DNA of 15,240 nucleotides, taken from contig JAGRHX010000440.1 in NCBI GenBank assembly GCA_020444775.1, forward strand, positions 1-15,240, written 5' to 3'. A model generated the notes under the pieces. It was not told the DNA's origin and made no database searches. It worked only from the letters and a program-made list of their open reading frames with translations. Shown here piece by piece: positions 1 to 7,737 of the stretch. Position 1 is the first letter of the stretch. Every line of letters starts with the position of its first letter. The position numbers and the translations under genes were made by a program. Origin of the DNA: Gammaproteobacteria bacterium (lineage in GTDB: Bacteria; Pseudomonadota; Gammaproteobacteria; HK1).

Positions 1-45
1 GCGGTGGTCGTGGGCGTTGCCCTGGTCGGCGTGGCCAATCCCTGA
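1..45 (+). CDS. C-terminal tail of an unidentified membrane protein (partial)
   Basis: Reading frame 1 runs from the window edge to a TGA at 43-45 and encodes AVVVGVALVGVANP. This short, wholly hydrophobic tail fits the last membrane helix of an integral membrane protein, for example a DMT/EamA-type exporter, but 14 residues are too few to assign a family. The other forward frames read as tryptophan- or proline-rich noise, which favours this frame. It runs in the same direction as the transporter operon that follows, with about 220 bp between them, so the two are probably separate transcription units. That relationship is inferred. Confidence 0.45.
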   Translation, partial: AVVVGVALVGVANP

Positions 46-267
46 GCCGGGTCCGCGGCACGGCGCGCACGGGCCATGGTGACGGAAAAGCGCGCCGAGC
101 CGGTTCTGGAGGTCGCCAGTGGCGCGGCGTTGGGGCAAGCTACGGGTTCCGGGGAATGCAGGCGGAGCGTCGGCTGCCGCGCTCATCGAGGCTGATCGGG
201 GCACTGATGAGCATCCAACAGCGGGCCTGTGCTGCCGGGTTCGACCATCAACGGCGAGGAGACGAGG
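46..267 (+). promoter_or_regulatory. Upstream region of the first transporter operon
   Basis: This 222-bp gap should contain the promoter of the transporter operon that begins at 268, but I see no convincing -35/-10 pair in it. The visible structure is a 7-bp inverted repeat, GCTCATC at 181-187 and GATGAGC at 206-212, with an 18-base loop in what would be the mRNA leader. A strong Shine-Dalgarno, GAGGAG at 256-261, sits six bases before the ATG at 268. That fixes the start of the binding-protein gene there rather than at the in-frame GTG at 229. A promoter role is inferred from position only. Confidence 0.4.
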
Positions 268-1860
268 ATGAACACGAAGCGCATTCTGGCCGCGGGGATC
301 GCCGCGCTACTCATTGGCATGGGCACATGCGTGTCCGCCAAGACCTTTCGCTACGCGACCACGGGCGACATCCTGGGGCTCGACCCACACGCCAACAACG
401 AAGGGCCGACCAACACGATGAAGGGCAACATCTATGGTCGGCTGGTGCATCGCAAGCCCGATCTGTCGCTGGAGCCTGACCTCGCGACCGAATGGAGCCG
501 GGTCAACGAGACCACCTGGCGTTTCAAGCTGCGGCCGAACGTCACCTTCCACAACGGCAACCCATTCAATGCCGATGACGTGGTGTACTCCTTCGAGCGT
601 CAGACCCAGGAGAACTCCGAGATGTCCTTCGCGCTTGCCTCGGTGCAGGCGGTGCGCAAGGTCAGCGACCTGGAGATCGAGATCGAGACCAAGGGTCCGG
701 ACCCGATCCTGCTGCTCAACATGCCCAATTTCTATATCGTCGACCGGGAGTACATCGAGGCGAACAAGGCCTTCGAGGTCGTGCGTGGTGCCGGCAAGAC
801 CAACTTCGCCAACCTCAATGCCAATGGTACCGGTCCGTTCAAGGTCGTCGAGTGGGTACAGGACAATCGAGTGGTGCTCGAGCCCTTCGACGGCTACTGG
901 AACAAGGACGCCATGAACGGCACGGTGACACGTGCGGTCTTCACCCCGATCCCCAACAACGCGACGCGCGTGGCGGCGCTGCTCTCGGGGGAGATCGATT
1001 TGATGTACCCGGTGCCGTTGCAGGACGTGCCGCGGCTGCAGGCGGACCCCGGTGTCGAGGTGCTGCAAGGGCCGGAGCTACGCACCATCTTCTTTGGTTT
1101 CGACCAGTGGCGTGACGAGCTCCTGGACATGAAGGGCTCGGGCAAGAATCCGTTCAAGGACGTGCGAGTGCGCAAGGCTTTCGCGCACGCGATCGACCTC
1201 AAGGCCATCCAGCGTGTGGTCATGCGCGGCGCCGCCACGCCCACCGGTCTGATGGTCGCGCCCGGCATCCAGGGTTTTCAGGCGGACCTGAATACACCGT
1301 ATGCCCATGATCCGGAGCAGTCCAAGAAGCTGCTCGCCGAGGCGGGCTATCCACAGGGCTTCAAGGTGACGCTGGACTGCCCCAACGATCGCTATGTGAA
1401 CGACGAGGCGATCTGCACCGCGGTGGTGCCGATGCTCGAGCGGGTCGGCATCAGCGTGACCCTCAACGCGCAGACCAAGTCGCTGCATTTCAACAAGATC
1501 GGGCGTGCCGAAGGCAACAACACCAGCTTCTACATGCTCGGCTGGACGCCCGGGTCGTACGATGCCTACAACGCGTTGCAGAATCTGATGACGATGAACG
1601 GCGAGGGCAAGGGTACCTGGAACTGCGGCCGCTATAGCAACGAGCGCATCGAGGCGCTGGCCGACCAGATCGTGGTCGAGGTGGACGAGGCGAAGCGTGA
1701 CGCGCTGATCCGCGAGGCCTTCCAGATCCATCAGGACGAGGTCGGTCACATCCCGTTGCACCAGCAGGCGCTGGCCTGGGGTATCAGCAGCAACACCGTG
1801 GAGAAGGTCTGGCAGCGGCCCTTCAACGATGTCGACCTGCGTTATGTGACCATGAAGTAG
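268..1860 (+). CDS. Periplasmic solute-binding protein of a Dpp/Opp-type ABC transporter (family 5)
   Basis: This 530-residue protein should capture an oligopeptide-like solute in the periplasm and deliver it to the permeases encoded just downstream. It begins with a typical signal peptide: KR near the N-terminus, a hydrophobic core at about residues 6-20, and a likely cleavage after VSA at residue 24. Cys21 is not in a good lipobox, so a soluble periplasmic form is preferred. Residues 79-111 (VNETTWRFKLRPNVTFHNG onward to DDVVYSFER) match the family-5 binding-protein signature, and the total length is normal for the family. The only cysteines seen in the mature part, 371, 383 and 453, might allow a disulfide. 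The start is set by the GAGGAG ribosome site at 256-261. The actual ligand (di- or oligopeptide, opine, glutathione, nickel chelate) cannot be read from sequence. Confidence 0.93.
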   Translation: MNTKRILAAGIAALLIGMGTCVSAKTFRYATTGDILGLDPHANNEGPTNTMKGNIYGRLVHRKPDLSLEPDLATEWSRVNETTWRFKLRPNVTFHNGNPFNADDVVYSFERQTQENSEMSFALASVQAVRKVSDLEIEIETKGPDPILLLNMPNFYIVDREYIEANKAFEVVRGAGKTNFANLNANGTGPFKVVEWVQDNRVVLEPFDGYWNKDAMNGTVTRAVFTPIPNNATRVAALLSGEIDLMYPVPLQDVPRLQADPGVEVLQGPELRTIFFGFDQWRDELLDMKGSGKNPFKDVRVRKAFAHAIDLKAIQRVVMRGAATPTGLMVAPGIQGFQADLNTPYAHDPEQSKKLLAEAGYPQGFKVTLDCPNDRYVNDEAICTAVVPMLERVGISVTLNAQTKSLHFNKIGRAEGNNTSFYMLGWTPGSYDAYNALQNLMTMNGEGKGTWNCGRYSNERIEALADQIVVEVDEAKRDALIREAFQIHQDEVGHIPLHQQALAWGISSNTVEKVWQRPFNDVDLRYVTMK

Positions 1861-1863
1861 GCC

Positions 1864-1921
1864 GGCTCGCGAGTGGCACGGTGGCGTTCGGCCCGATGCC
1901 CGCCACCGTGCCACGAGAGCC
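1864..1921 (+). terminator. Strong stem-loop after the binding-protein gene (attenuator or mRNA-stabiliser candidate)
   Basis: A perfect 14-bp stem is formed by GTGGCACGGTGGCG at 1873-1886 and CGCCACCGTGCCAC at 1901-1914, with a 14-base loop. Beyond a small internal loop, GGCTC at 1864-1868 pairs with GAGCC at 1917-1921. The structure starts three bases after the binding-protein stop codon and is not followed by a T-run, so it is not a classic intrinsic terminator. In binding-protein transporters, hairpins in this position often protect the upstream mRNA from 3' exonucleases or reduce read-through, so that binding protein outnumbers permease. That role is inferred here. Confidence 0.65.
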
Positions 1922-1978
1922 GCGCACGCTTCGCGCCGGCCTGAACCGGGGTATCCCAGTCATCTCGAACAGCAACCC

Positions 1979-2965
1979 ATGATTGCCTTCATCGTACAGC
2001 GATTGCTGCAGGCCCTGCTCGTGATGCTGGTGGTGGGACTCATCAGCTTCTCGTTGTTCCAGTATGTGGGCGATCCGGTCAACAACATGCTGGGACCGGA
2101 GGGCACGCTGGAGCAGCGCGAGCGATTGCGCGACAAGCTCGGCCTCAACGATCCGATCCCGGTGCAGTTTCTCAAGTACCTGGGTAACGCGGCGAAGGGC
2201 GAGTTCGGGCTCTCCTACCGGATGGGCAAGCCGGTCGGCGAGCTGCTCATCGAGCGTCTGCCGGCGACCATCGAGCTGGTGGCGGTGTCAGCGGTCATCG
2301 CGCTGGCAGTCGGTGTGCCGATGGGCGTGTATACCGGACTTCATCGTCGCGCCTGGCTGAGCCGCGTGTTCCTCACCGTGTCGCTGGTCGGGGTCTCCCT
2401 GCCGACCTTCGTCATCGGTATCGTCATGATCCTGGTGTTCGGTGTCTGGCTCGGCTGGCTGCCGACCTTTGGTCGCGGTGGCACGGTGATGATCGGTGGT
2501 TGGGAGTCGAGCCTGTTCACCGTGAAGGGCTGGTCGCACATCATCATGCCGGCGGTGACGCTGGCCTTGTTCCAGCTCACGCTGATCATGCGTCTGGTGC
2601 GTGCCGAGATGCTCGAGGTGCTGCGTACCGATTACATCAAGTTCGCGCGGGCCCGCGGCCTGCGCAGCCGGTCGATCAATTTCGGTCATGCGCTGAAGAA
2701 CACCCTGGTGCCGGTCATCACCATCATGGGTCTGCAGATCGGCTCGTTGCTGGCCTTCTCGATCATCACCGAGACCGTGTTCGCCTGGCCGGGCATGGGC
2801 TTGTTGTTCTTGCAGGCCATCCAGTTCGTCGATATCCCGGTGATGTCGAGCTATCTGGTGCTGATGGCCTTGTTCTTCGTGCTCATCAATCTGGCCGTGG
2901 ACCTGCTCTACTACATGGTCGATCCACGTCTGCGTATGGAGCACGGCGGCGGTGGGGCCCACTGA
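1979..2965 (+). CDS. Dpp/Opp-type ABC transporter permease, B subunit
   Basis: This 328-residue inner-membrane protein is one of the two channel subunits. It has the usual DppB layout: a first helix at about residues 9-29, a periplasmic segment containing the typical DPVNNMLGPEG stretch, then helices at about 98-120, 130-160, 188-207, 246-270 and 290-315. The cytoplasmic EAA coupling loop, which docks on the ATPases, is at about 217-245 (DYIKFARARGL onward). The C-terminal DPRLR ending is also typical. The start MIAFIVQRLLQ matches the family, although no good Shine-Dalgarno precedes it. Weak initiation and the upstream hairpin may keep its level below that of the binding protein. It is followed after only three bases by the C permease. 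Confidence 0.93.
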   Translation: MIAFIVQRLLQALLVMLVVGLISFSLFQYVGDPVNNMLGPEGTLEQRERLRDKLGLNDPIPVQFLKYLGNAAKGEFGLSYRMGKPVGELLIERLPATIELVAVSAVIALAVGVPMGVYTGLHRRAWLSRVFLTVSLVGVSLPTFVIGIVMILVFGVWLGWLPTFGRGGTVMIGGWESSLFTVKGWSHIIMPAVTLALFQLTLIMRLVRAEMLEVLRTDYIKFARARGLRSRSINFGHALKNTLVPVITIMGLQIGSLLAFSIITETVFAWPGMGLLFLQAIQFVDIPVMSSYLVLMALFFVLINLAVDLLYYMVDPRLRMEHGGGGAH

Positions 2966-2968
2966 GTC

Positions 2969-3952
2969 ATGGCGTCCATGGAACCACACGGCGCGGTCAT
3001 CGTTCCCGGACGCATACGTCGGCTACGCGACGCGCTGCGGCGCTTCGTGGGCGGTGATCTGGTCTACTCGTTCAAGCGCTCGCCGGTCACCGTCGCGGCC
3101 TTCACCGTTACCCTGGGCCTGTTCCTGCTGGCCGCGCTGGCACCTTGGATCGCGCCACACGACACCAGCAACGTCGCGACCCTGAACCTCATGGATGCGC
3201 GTTTGCCGCCCTACGGCTTCAGCGACGCGCTGGGCACCGAGGGCAGCTCGCGTTTCCTGCTCGGTACCGACGACCAGGGGCGGGACGTGCTGTCGGCGAT
3301 CATGTTCGGTCTGCGGCTGTCGTTGGCGGTCGGCTTTGCCTCGGTGCTGCTGGCTGCGCTGCTAGGTACCCTGCTCGGTCTTGTGAGCGGCTATGTCGGG
3401 GGCGTCATGGACAGCATCATCATGCGTATCGCCGACGTCCAGCTGACCTTCCCGGCCATCCTCATAGCGCTGATGGTGAATGGTATCGTCGCCGGCGTAT
3501 TACCGAAGGCCATGCACGACGAGCTGCGTGTCTACGTGTTGATCATCGCCATCGCCGCCTCCCAGTGGGTGAACTTCGCGCGCACTGTGCGGGGCTCGAC
3601 GCTGGTCGAGCGTGGTCGGGAGTACGTGCTCGCGGCCCGGATCATCGGCATTCATCCGGCGCTCATCATGATCCGGCACGTGCTGCCGAACGTGCTCGGC
3701 CCGGTGCTGGTGATTGGCACCCTCGGGCTTGCCATCGCCATCCTGACCGAGGCAACCCTGTCCTTTCTCGGGGTTGGGGTGCCGGTGACCCAGCCCTCGC
3801 TCGGCACCTTGATCCGTATAGGTCAGCAATATCTGTTCTCGGGTGAGTGGTGGATGACGATATTCCCCAGTCTCACGCTGGTCATCCTGGTGCTCGCGGT
3901 CAACCTGCTCGGTGACTGGCTGCGCGACGCCCTGAATCCGAAGTTGCGCTGA
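2969..3952 (+). CDS. Dpp/Opp-type ABC transporter permease, C subunit
   Basis: This 327-residue protein is the second channel subunit and partners the B permease. A cytoplasmic N-terminal tail of about 40 residues leads into the first helix (about 41-62). The DppC hallmark LGTDDQGRDVLS lies at 98-109, and the EAA coupling loop REYVLAARIIGIHPALI begins at 217. The end, GDWLRDALNPKLR, is the standard family C-terminus. The gene starts three bases after the B stop codon. A second ATG at 2978 is an alternative start that would shorten the protein by three residues. Its stop shares one base with the start of the next ATPase gene (TGATG), which indicates translational coupling. Confidence 0.93.
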   Translation: MASMEPHGAVIVPGRIRRLRDALRRFVGGDLVYSFKRSPVTVAAFTVTLGLFLLAALAPWIAPHDTSNVATLNLMDARLPPYGFSDALGTEGSSRFLLGTDDQGRDVLSAIMFGLRLSLAVGFASVLLAALLGTLLGLVSGYVGGVMDSIIMRIADVQLTFPAILIALMVNGIVAGVLPKAMHDELRVYVLIIAIAASQWVNFARTVRGSTLVERGREYVLAARIIGIHPALIMIRHVLPNVLGPVLVIGTLGLAIAILTEATLSFLGVGVPVTQPSLGTLIRIGQQYLFSGEWWMTIFPSLTLVILVLAVNLLGDWLRDALNPKLR

Positions 3953-5010
3953 TGAGTCATCCTGCCGAGCCGGCCTTGCTGGAGGTGCGTAACCTGCGGG
4001 TCGAGTTTCCGACCCGACGCGGCGTGCTGGTGGCGGTCGACGACGTCTCCTTCGACATCCACGCCGGCGAGGTGCTGGGCGTGGTGGGCGAATCGGGCGC
4101 CGGCAAATCGTTGACCGGCAGCGCCATCATCGGCCTGCTCGAGCCGCCGGGCCGGATCGCCGCGGGTGAGGTGCGGCTCGCCGGGCAACGCATCGACGAT
4201 TTGCCGTACGAGCAGCTGCGACGTATCCGCGGTCGGGACATCGGCATCGTGTTCCAGGACCCGCTGACCAGTCTGAACCCGTTGTTCACGGTCGGTCGTC
4301 AGCTGGTCGAGACCCTCACCACCCATACCGGGCTCGGCGCACGAGCGGCGCGCTCGCGCGCGGTCGAGCTGCTGGCGGAGGTCGGTATCCCCTCTCCGCA
4401 GGCGCGTTTCGACCAGTATCCCCACCAGTTCTCCGGCGGTATGCGGCAGCGCGTAGTGATCGCCCTGGCACTGTGCGCGCGGCCGCGACTGGTCATCGCG
4501 GACGAGCCGACCACCGCGCTGGATGTGTCCATCCAGGCGCAGATCATCGCCTTGCTCAAGCGGCTGTGCAGCGAGCACGGTACCGCGGTGATGCTGATCA
4601 CCCATGACATGGGGGTGATCGCCGAGACGGCCGACCGGGTCGCGGTGATGTATGCCGGGCGTCTGGCCGAGATCGGGCCGGTGCGTCGCGTGGTGAAGTC
4701 GGCGCTGCATCCATACACGCGCGGTCTGATGGGCTGTATCCCACGGGTCGGTCAGGACGCCGAGCGACTGACCCAGATCGAAGGCGCCATGCCGCGCTTG
4801 ACGGCCATACCGAGCGGCTGCGCGTTTCATCCCCGCTGTAGCGAGGTGTTCGAGCGGTGTCACCTCGAGCGTCCGGAGCTTATCCGTGTAGCCGCCGGTG
4901 CACAGCCGCGGGCCGACGAGGACGAGGCGAGCTCGGCCTCGGGTGTTGCCTGTTGGCTTTATGCACAGGACGAGGAGGCGAGGGGCGAGGAGGGTACGGG
5001 TCGTGATTGA
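3952..5010 (+). CDS. Dpp/Opp-type ABC transporter ATP-binding subunit D
   Basis: This 352-residue cytoplasmic ATPase energises import together with the F subunit. Visible motifs are Walker A GESGAGKS (46-53), Q-loop FQDP (101-104), signature FSGGMRQR (160-167), Walker B LVIADEP (180-186, catalytic Glu185), D-loop ALD (189-191) and switch His218. All catalytic residues are present. The C-terminal oligopeptide-transporter extension carries the peptide HPYTRGL and four cysteines (290, 296, 303, 334) in the arrangement seen across the family, where a metal or iron-sulfur site is plausible. After residue 334 there is an unusually charged Glu/Arg-rich tail. That stretch overlaps the ribosome-binding site and start of the next gene, which may explain its composition. 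Confidence 0.93.
   Translation: MSHPAEPALLEVRNLRVEFPTRRGVLVAVDDVSFDIHAGEVLGVVGESGAGKSLTGSAIIGLLEPPGRIAAGEVRLAGQRIDDLPYEQLRRIRGRDIGIVFQDPLTSLNPLFTVGRQLVETLTTHTGLGARAARSRAVELLAEVGIPSPQARFDQYPHQFSGGMRQRVVIALALCARPRLVIADEPTTALDVSIQAQIIALLKRLCSEHGTAVMLITHDMGVIAETADRVAVMYAGRLAEIGPVRRVVKSALHPYTRGLMGCIPRVGQDAERLTQIEGAMPRLTAIPSGCAFHPRCSEVFERCHLERPELIRVAAGAQPRADEDEASSASGVACWLYAQDEEARGEEGTGRD
4988..4994 (+). promoter_or_regulatory. Shine-Dalgarno site that sets the start of the F ATPase gene
   Basis: AGGAGGG lies eight bases before a GTG at 5003, inside the end of the D gene. This favours GTG 5003 over the in-frame ATG at 4898, which would add a 35-residue arginine-rich extension absent from the family. 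Confidence 0.75.
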
Positions 5011-6016
5011 GCATGCCGACGGTGCGCCGGTGCTGGTCGAGGTCCGTGGCCTTGCCAAGCATTTCGATGTGTCGCCACCCTGGCTGACACGGGTCCTGGA
5101 GCGGCGCCCGAGGACGATACTCAAGGCCGTGGACGGGCTTGGCTTCGACATCCCCCGTGGCCGTACCTTCAGCCTGGTCGGCGAGTCCGGCTGTGGCAAA
5201 TCGACCGTCGCGCGTCTGATGGTGCGACTCTACCGGCCAACCGCCGGACAGGTGCGTTTCGACGGTGTGGACCTCGCGAGCCTGCAAACGCGACGCGCCA
5301 TGCAACCTGTGCACCGGCGTATGCAGATGATCTTCCAGGACCCTTATGCCAGCCTCAACCCGCGCTGGCGGGTGGCGGACATCATCGCCGAGCCGCTGCG
5401 AGCGCATGGTCTGCTGAACGATACCGGCGCGATCCGTCAGCGGGTCGGCGAGCTGCTCGAGCAGGTCCGGCTGTCGGCCGCCGATGGCGAGAAGTTTCCG
5501 CACGAGTTCTCCGGCGGCCAGCGCCAGCGCATCTCCATCGCTCGTGCGCTGGCCAGCAATCCGGAGTTCCTGGTCTGTGACGAGCCGACCAGCGCCCTGG
5601 ATGTGTCGGTGCAGGCGCAGATCCTGAACCTGATGCGCGAGCTGCAACGCTCGCTGGGGCTCACCTACCTGTTCATCAGCCATGATCTGGCGGTCGTGTA
5701 TCACATCTCCGACTACGTCGGGGTGATGTATCTGGGACGGCTGGTCGAGTGGGCCGATGCGCACGCCCTGTTTCACGCACCGCGTCATCCGTACACGCGC
5801 CTGTTGCTGGACGCGATCCCGGATCTGGACATGGCCGGGCGTGCCCGTGAGGCGATTGCCGGTGAGGTGCCGAGTCCGATCGATCCACCGGCCGGCTGCC
5901 ACTTCCATCCGCGCTGTCCTTACGCGAACGAGCGATGCAAGGTGGAGGTCCCCGCACCCATTGCCCGGACCGGTGGCGAGGTGTCATGTCATGCGGTCGA
6001 GGAGGGGCGGATCTGA
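5003..6016 (+). CDS. Dpp/Opp-type ABC transporter ATP-binding subunit F
   Basis: This is the second cytoplasmic ATPase of the first transporter, 337 residues from the GTG start. Motifs are Walker A GESGCGKS (60-67), Q-loop FQDP (111-114), signature FSGGQRQR (169-176), Walker B FLVCDEP (189-195, catalytic Glu194) and switch His228. The C-terminal extension includes RHPYTRLLL and cysteines 299, 305, 312 and 329. The first eight bases overlap the end of the D gene, so the two are probably translationally coupled. An in-frame ATG at 4898 would lengthen the protein but lies within the D coding sequence and gives an atypical N-terminus. This is the last gene of the operon, and the palindrome at 6061-6098 follows. 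Confidence 0.92.
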   Translation: MIEHADGAPVLVEVRGLAKHFDVSPPWLTRVLERRPRTILKAVDGLGFDIPRGRTFSLVGESGCGKSTVARLMVRLYRPTAGQVRFDGVDLASLQTRRAMQPVHRRMQMIFQDPYASLNPRWRVADIIAEPLRAHGLLNDTGAIRQRVGELLEQVRLSAADGEKFPHEFSGGQRQRISIARALASNPEFLVCDEPTSALDVSVQAQILNLMRELQRSLGLTYLFISHDLAVVYHISDYVGVMYLGRLVEWADAHALFHAPRHPYTRLLLDAIPDLDMAGRAREAIAGEVPSPIDPPAGCHFHPRCPYANERCKVEVPAPIARTGGEVSCHAVEEGRI

Positions 6017-6060
6017 CACTGAGCCGGGCGCCCGTGGATCCGCGCTCGGCCAGCCGGATG

Positions 6061-6098
6061 CCATCCCTGGAACGCTCGGCCGAGCGTTCCAGGGATGG
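6061..6098. terminator. Perfect 38-bp palindrome between the two convergent transporters
   Basis: The arm CCATCCCTGGAACGCTCGG at 6061-6079 is followed directly by its exact reverse complement at 6080-6098, with no spacer. It lies 44 bases after the stop of the + strand F gene and 19 bases beyond the stop of the - strand binding-protein gene, so it can form a hairpin in either transcript. A bidirectional terminator or 3'-end protector is the natural reading. Neither side has a T-run, so classic intrinsic termination is not shown. A nine-base piece of the arm, CGCTCGGCC, also occurs alone at 6042-6050. Confidence 0.65.
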
Positions 6099-6117
6099 AT
6101 CGGCTCCGGGTATGCGA

Positions 6118-7647
6118 TTACTGCTTCCAGCGCGCGAACTGCAGACGTGGCACCTCGTCGACGCCGGCGACCAGATCCAGGTCCTTGTGCTTGCCATAGA
6201 AGCGGCGCACGCCGAAGGTCGGCAGCCAATAGACCTGATCATGGATGCGTTGCTGCGCCTTCTTGTAGAGCTCCGCGCGGTGCGCCTGGTCGACCGAGGT
6301 GCGTGCCTCGTTGACCCAGTCGGACAGCTCCTTGTCGCCCGCGTAGTTGTTCGACGCATCGAGGTCGAAGAACGGATGCAGGATCATGTCGGAGTCGAAG
6401 ACGTTGTAGCTGCCCCAGTTGAAGTTGCCGATGCCGGTGATCTTGCCGGCCCGACGCAGCTTGCCCATCTGCTGGGTGTTGCCGATGTAATCCTTCAGGT
6501 TCACCTTGATGCCGACCTTGCGCAGCATCTGCATGGCGGCCTGGTTGTACAGCTTCTGGTGTGAGGCGTACTGCCACAGATCGACCTCGAAACCATCCGG
6601 GTAGCCAGCCTCAGCCAGCAATTCCTTGGCTTTCTTCGGGTCGTATTCGTAGGCCGCTATCGTGTCGTCATGACCGAAATGATAGGGGCTGGTCGGGGCG
6701 TTGACCTCGTAGCCCTCGGCCTGGACCAGATTGTCGAGGATCTTCTTGCGATCGATGGCATGGGCAATGGCTCGTCTGACCCGCACGTCCTTGACCGGTG
6801 AGTCGGACGCCCGGCCCATGGCGTCGAACATCCAGAAGTCGATGCGCAGGATGGAGAAGTTCAAGACCTCGTAATCGGGATGGTCCTTGAAGCTCGGCAT
6901 CTGGTCGTTGAGCAGGTTGAGCGACACGTCCACGCCGCCCGAGAACAGCTCGGCGAGCCGGGTTGAGGCTTCCGGGACGATCTTGATCACGATGTTCTCG
7001 ATGGCAGGTATGCCCTCCATCCAATAGTCATCGTTCTTGACCAGGGTCACCTTGCTGCCCTTGTCCCAGGATACGAACTTGTATGGACCCGAGCCCATTG
7101 CGTGCTCCTGCGCGTACTGGAAGCCCTTCTCCTCGGTCCACACCGGATCCATGATGAACAGCGTGTTGAGCTGCTCCAGCACCAGTGGGTACGGCTGTTC
7201 GCTGATCAGTCGGAAGGTGGTGTCGTCGATGACCTGAACATCCTTGATCCACTTGAAGTTGCTCAGTCGCGGTGACTTGGGATCGGCTTCCAGCACCCGC
7301 TCGACGATCGAGTAACGAATGGCTTCACTGGTCAGCTTGTTGCCGTTGTGGAAGCGGACGTCGTCGCGGATCTTGAATTCCCAGGTGGTAGGGTCGACCT
7401 GCTGCCACGAGGTGGCGATATGCGGGATGATCTTGCCGGTGTCGGGCTCGCGTAGCACCAGCGGATCCCAGATCAGATAGCCCATCTGGATCATCTGTCT
7501 GGACGAGGTCTGGAACGGCTCCATGGTCAGGAACTTGGTGTAGGCCGCGACGTTCATCGAGTCCTTGGCGGCGTGCACCATGCCCGCTGACAGTGCGGCG
7601 AGCACCGCAACAAGCGCTGTGAGGGTCGTGCGTCTCAATCGTCTCAT
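6118..7647 (-). CDS. Periplasmic solute-binding protein of the second Dpp/Opp-type transporter (family 5)
   Basis: This 509-residue secreted protein should supply ligand to the second transporter. It has a signal peptide with an arginine-rich start (MRRLRR), a hydrophobic core at about 9-22, and a likely cleavage after VHA (residue 26). No lipobox cysteine is present. Residues 84-113 (VDPTTWEFKIRDDVRFHNG onward) carry the family-5 signature. It differs clearly in sequence from the binding protein at 268-1860, so a different ligand is likely. The ATG at 7647 is preceded by AAGGGG (7656-7661 on the complement) at eight bases. It is the last gene of its operon, separated from the D ATPase gene by 90 bp in which I see no clear hairpin or promoter. 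Having the binding protein last is the reverse of the first cassette. Confidence 0.92.
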   Translation of the reverse strand: MRRLRRTTLTALVAVLAALSAGMVHAAKDSMNVAAYTKFLTMEPFQTSSRQMIQMGYLIWDPLVLREPDTGKIIPHIATSWQQVDPTTWEFKIRDDVRFHNGNKLTSEAIRYSIVERVLEADPKSPRLSNFKWIKDVQVIDDTTFRLISEQPYPLVLEQLNTLFIMDPVWTEEKGFQYAQEHAMGSGPYKFVSWDKGSKVTLVKNDDYWMEGIPAIENIVIKIVPEASTRLAELFSGGVDVSLNLLNDQMPSFKDHPDYEVLNFSILRIDFWMFDAMGRASDSPVKDVRVRRAIAHAIDRKKILDNLVQAEGYEVNAPTSPYHFGHDDTIAAYEYDPKKAKELLAEAGYPDGFEVDLWQYASHQKLYNQAAMQMLRKVGIKVNLKDYIGNTQQMGKLRRAGKITGIGNFNWGSYNVFDSDMILHPFFDLDASNNYAGDKELSDWVNEARTSVDQAHRAELYKKAQQRIHDQVYWLPTFGVRRFYGKHKDLDLVAGVDEVPRLQFARWKQ

Positions 7648-7737
7648 ATCGGTTACCCCTTCTTACGGCTATCGACATCCTTGGTCGTCTAGGTCCTTGA
7701 GCGTCTGGCCGGTGCGGCGGTCTGGCGCACGTACAGG

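Noticed and set aside
119..136. Sigma-54-like TGGCGCG sequence
   Set aside because: The required GC dinucleotide at the -12 position is missing (GG at 133-134), so the promoter consensus is not met.
76..195. 39-codon + strand frame starting MVTEKRAEPV upstream of the first binding-protein gene
   Set aside because: It has no Shine-Dalgarno and no recognisable features. A frame this short is expected by chance in GC-rich DNA.
4898..5002. N-terminal extension of the cassette 1 F ATPase from ATG 4898
   Set aside because: It is Arg-rich, lies within the D gene and is atypical for the family. GTG 5003 has an excellent ribosome site eight bases upstream.
3823..5199. Long open frame of 458 codons on the - strand, antisense to the D and F ATPase genes of cassette 1
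   Set aside because: It mirrors strongly conserved ATPase coding sequence, has no recognisable domains and a low-complexity Arg/His/Gln-rich composition. It is an artefact of GC-rich codon usage.
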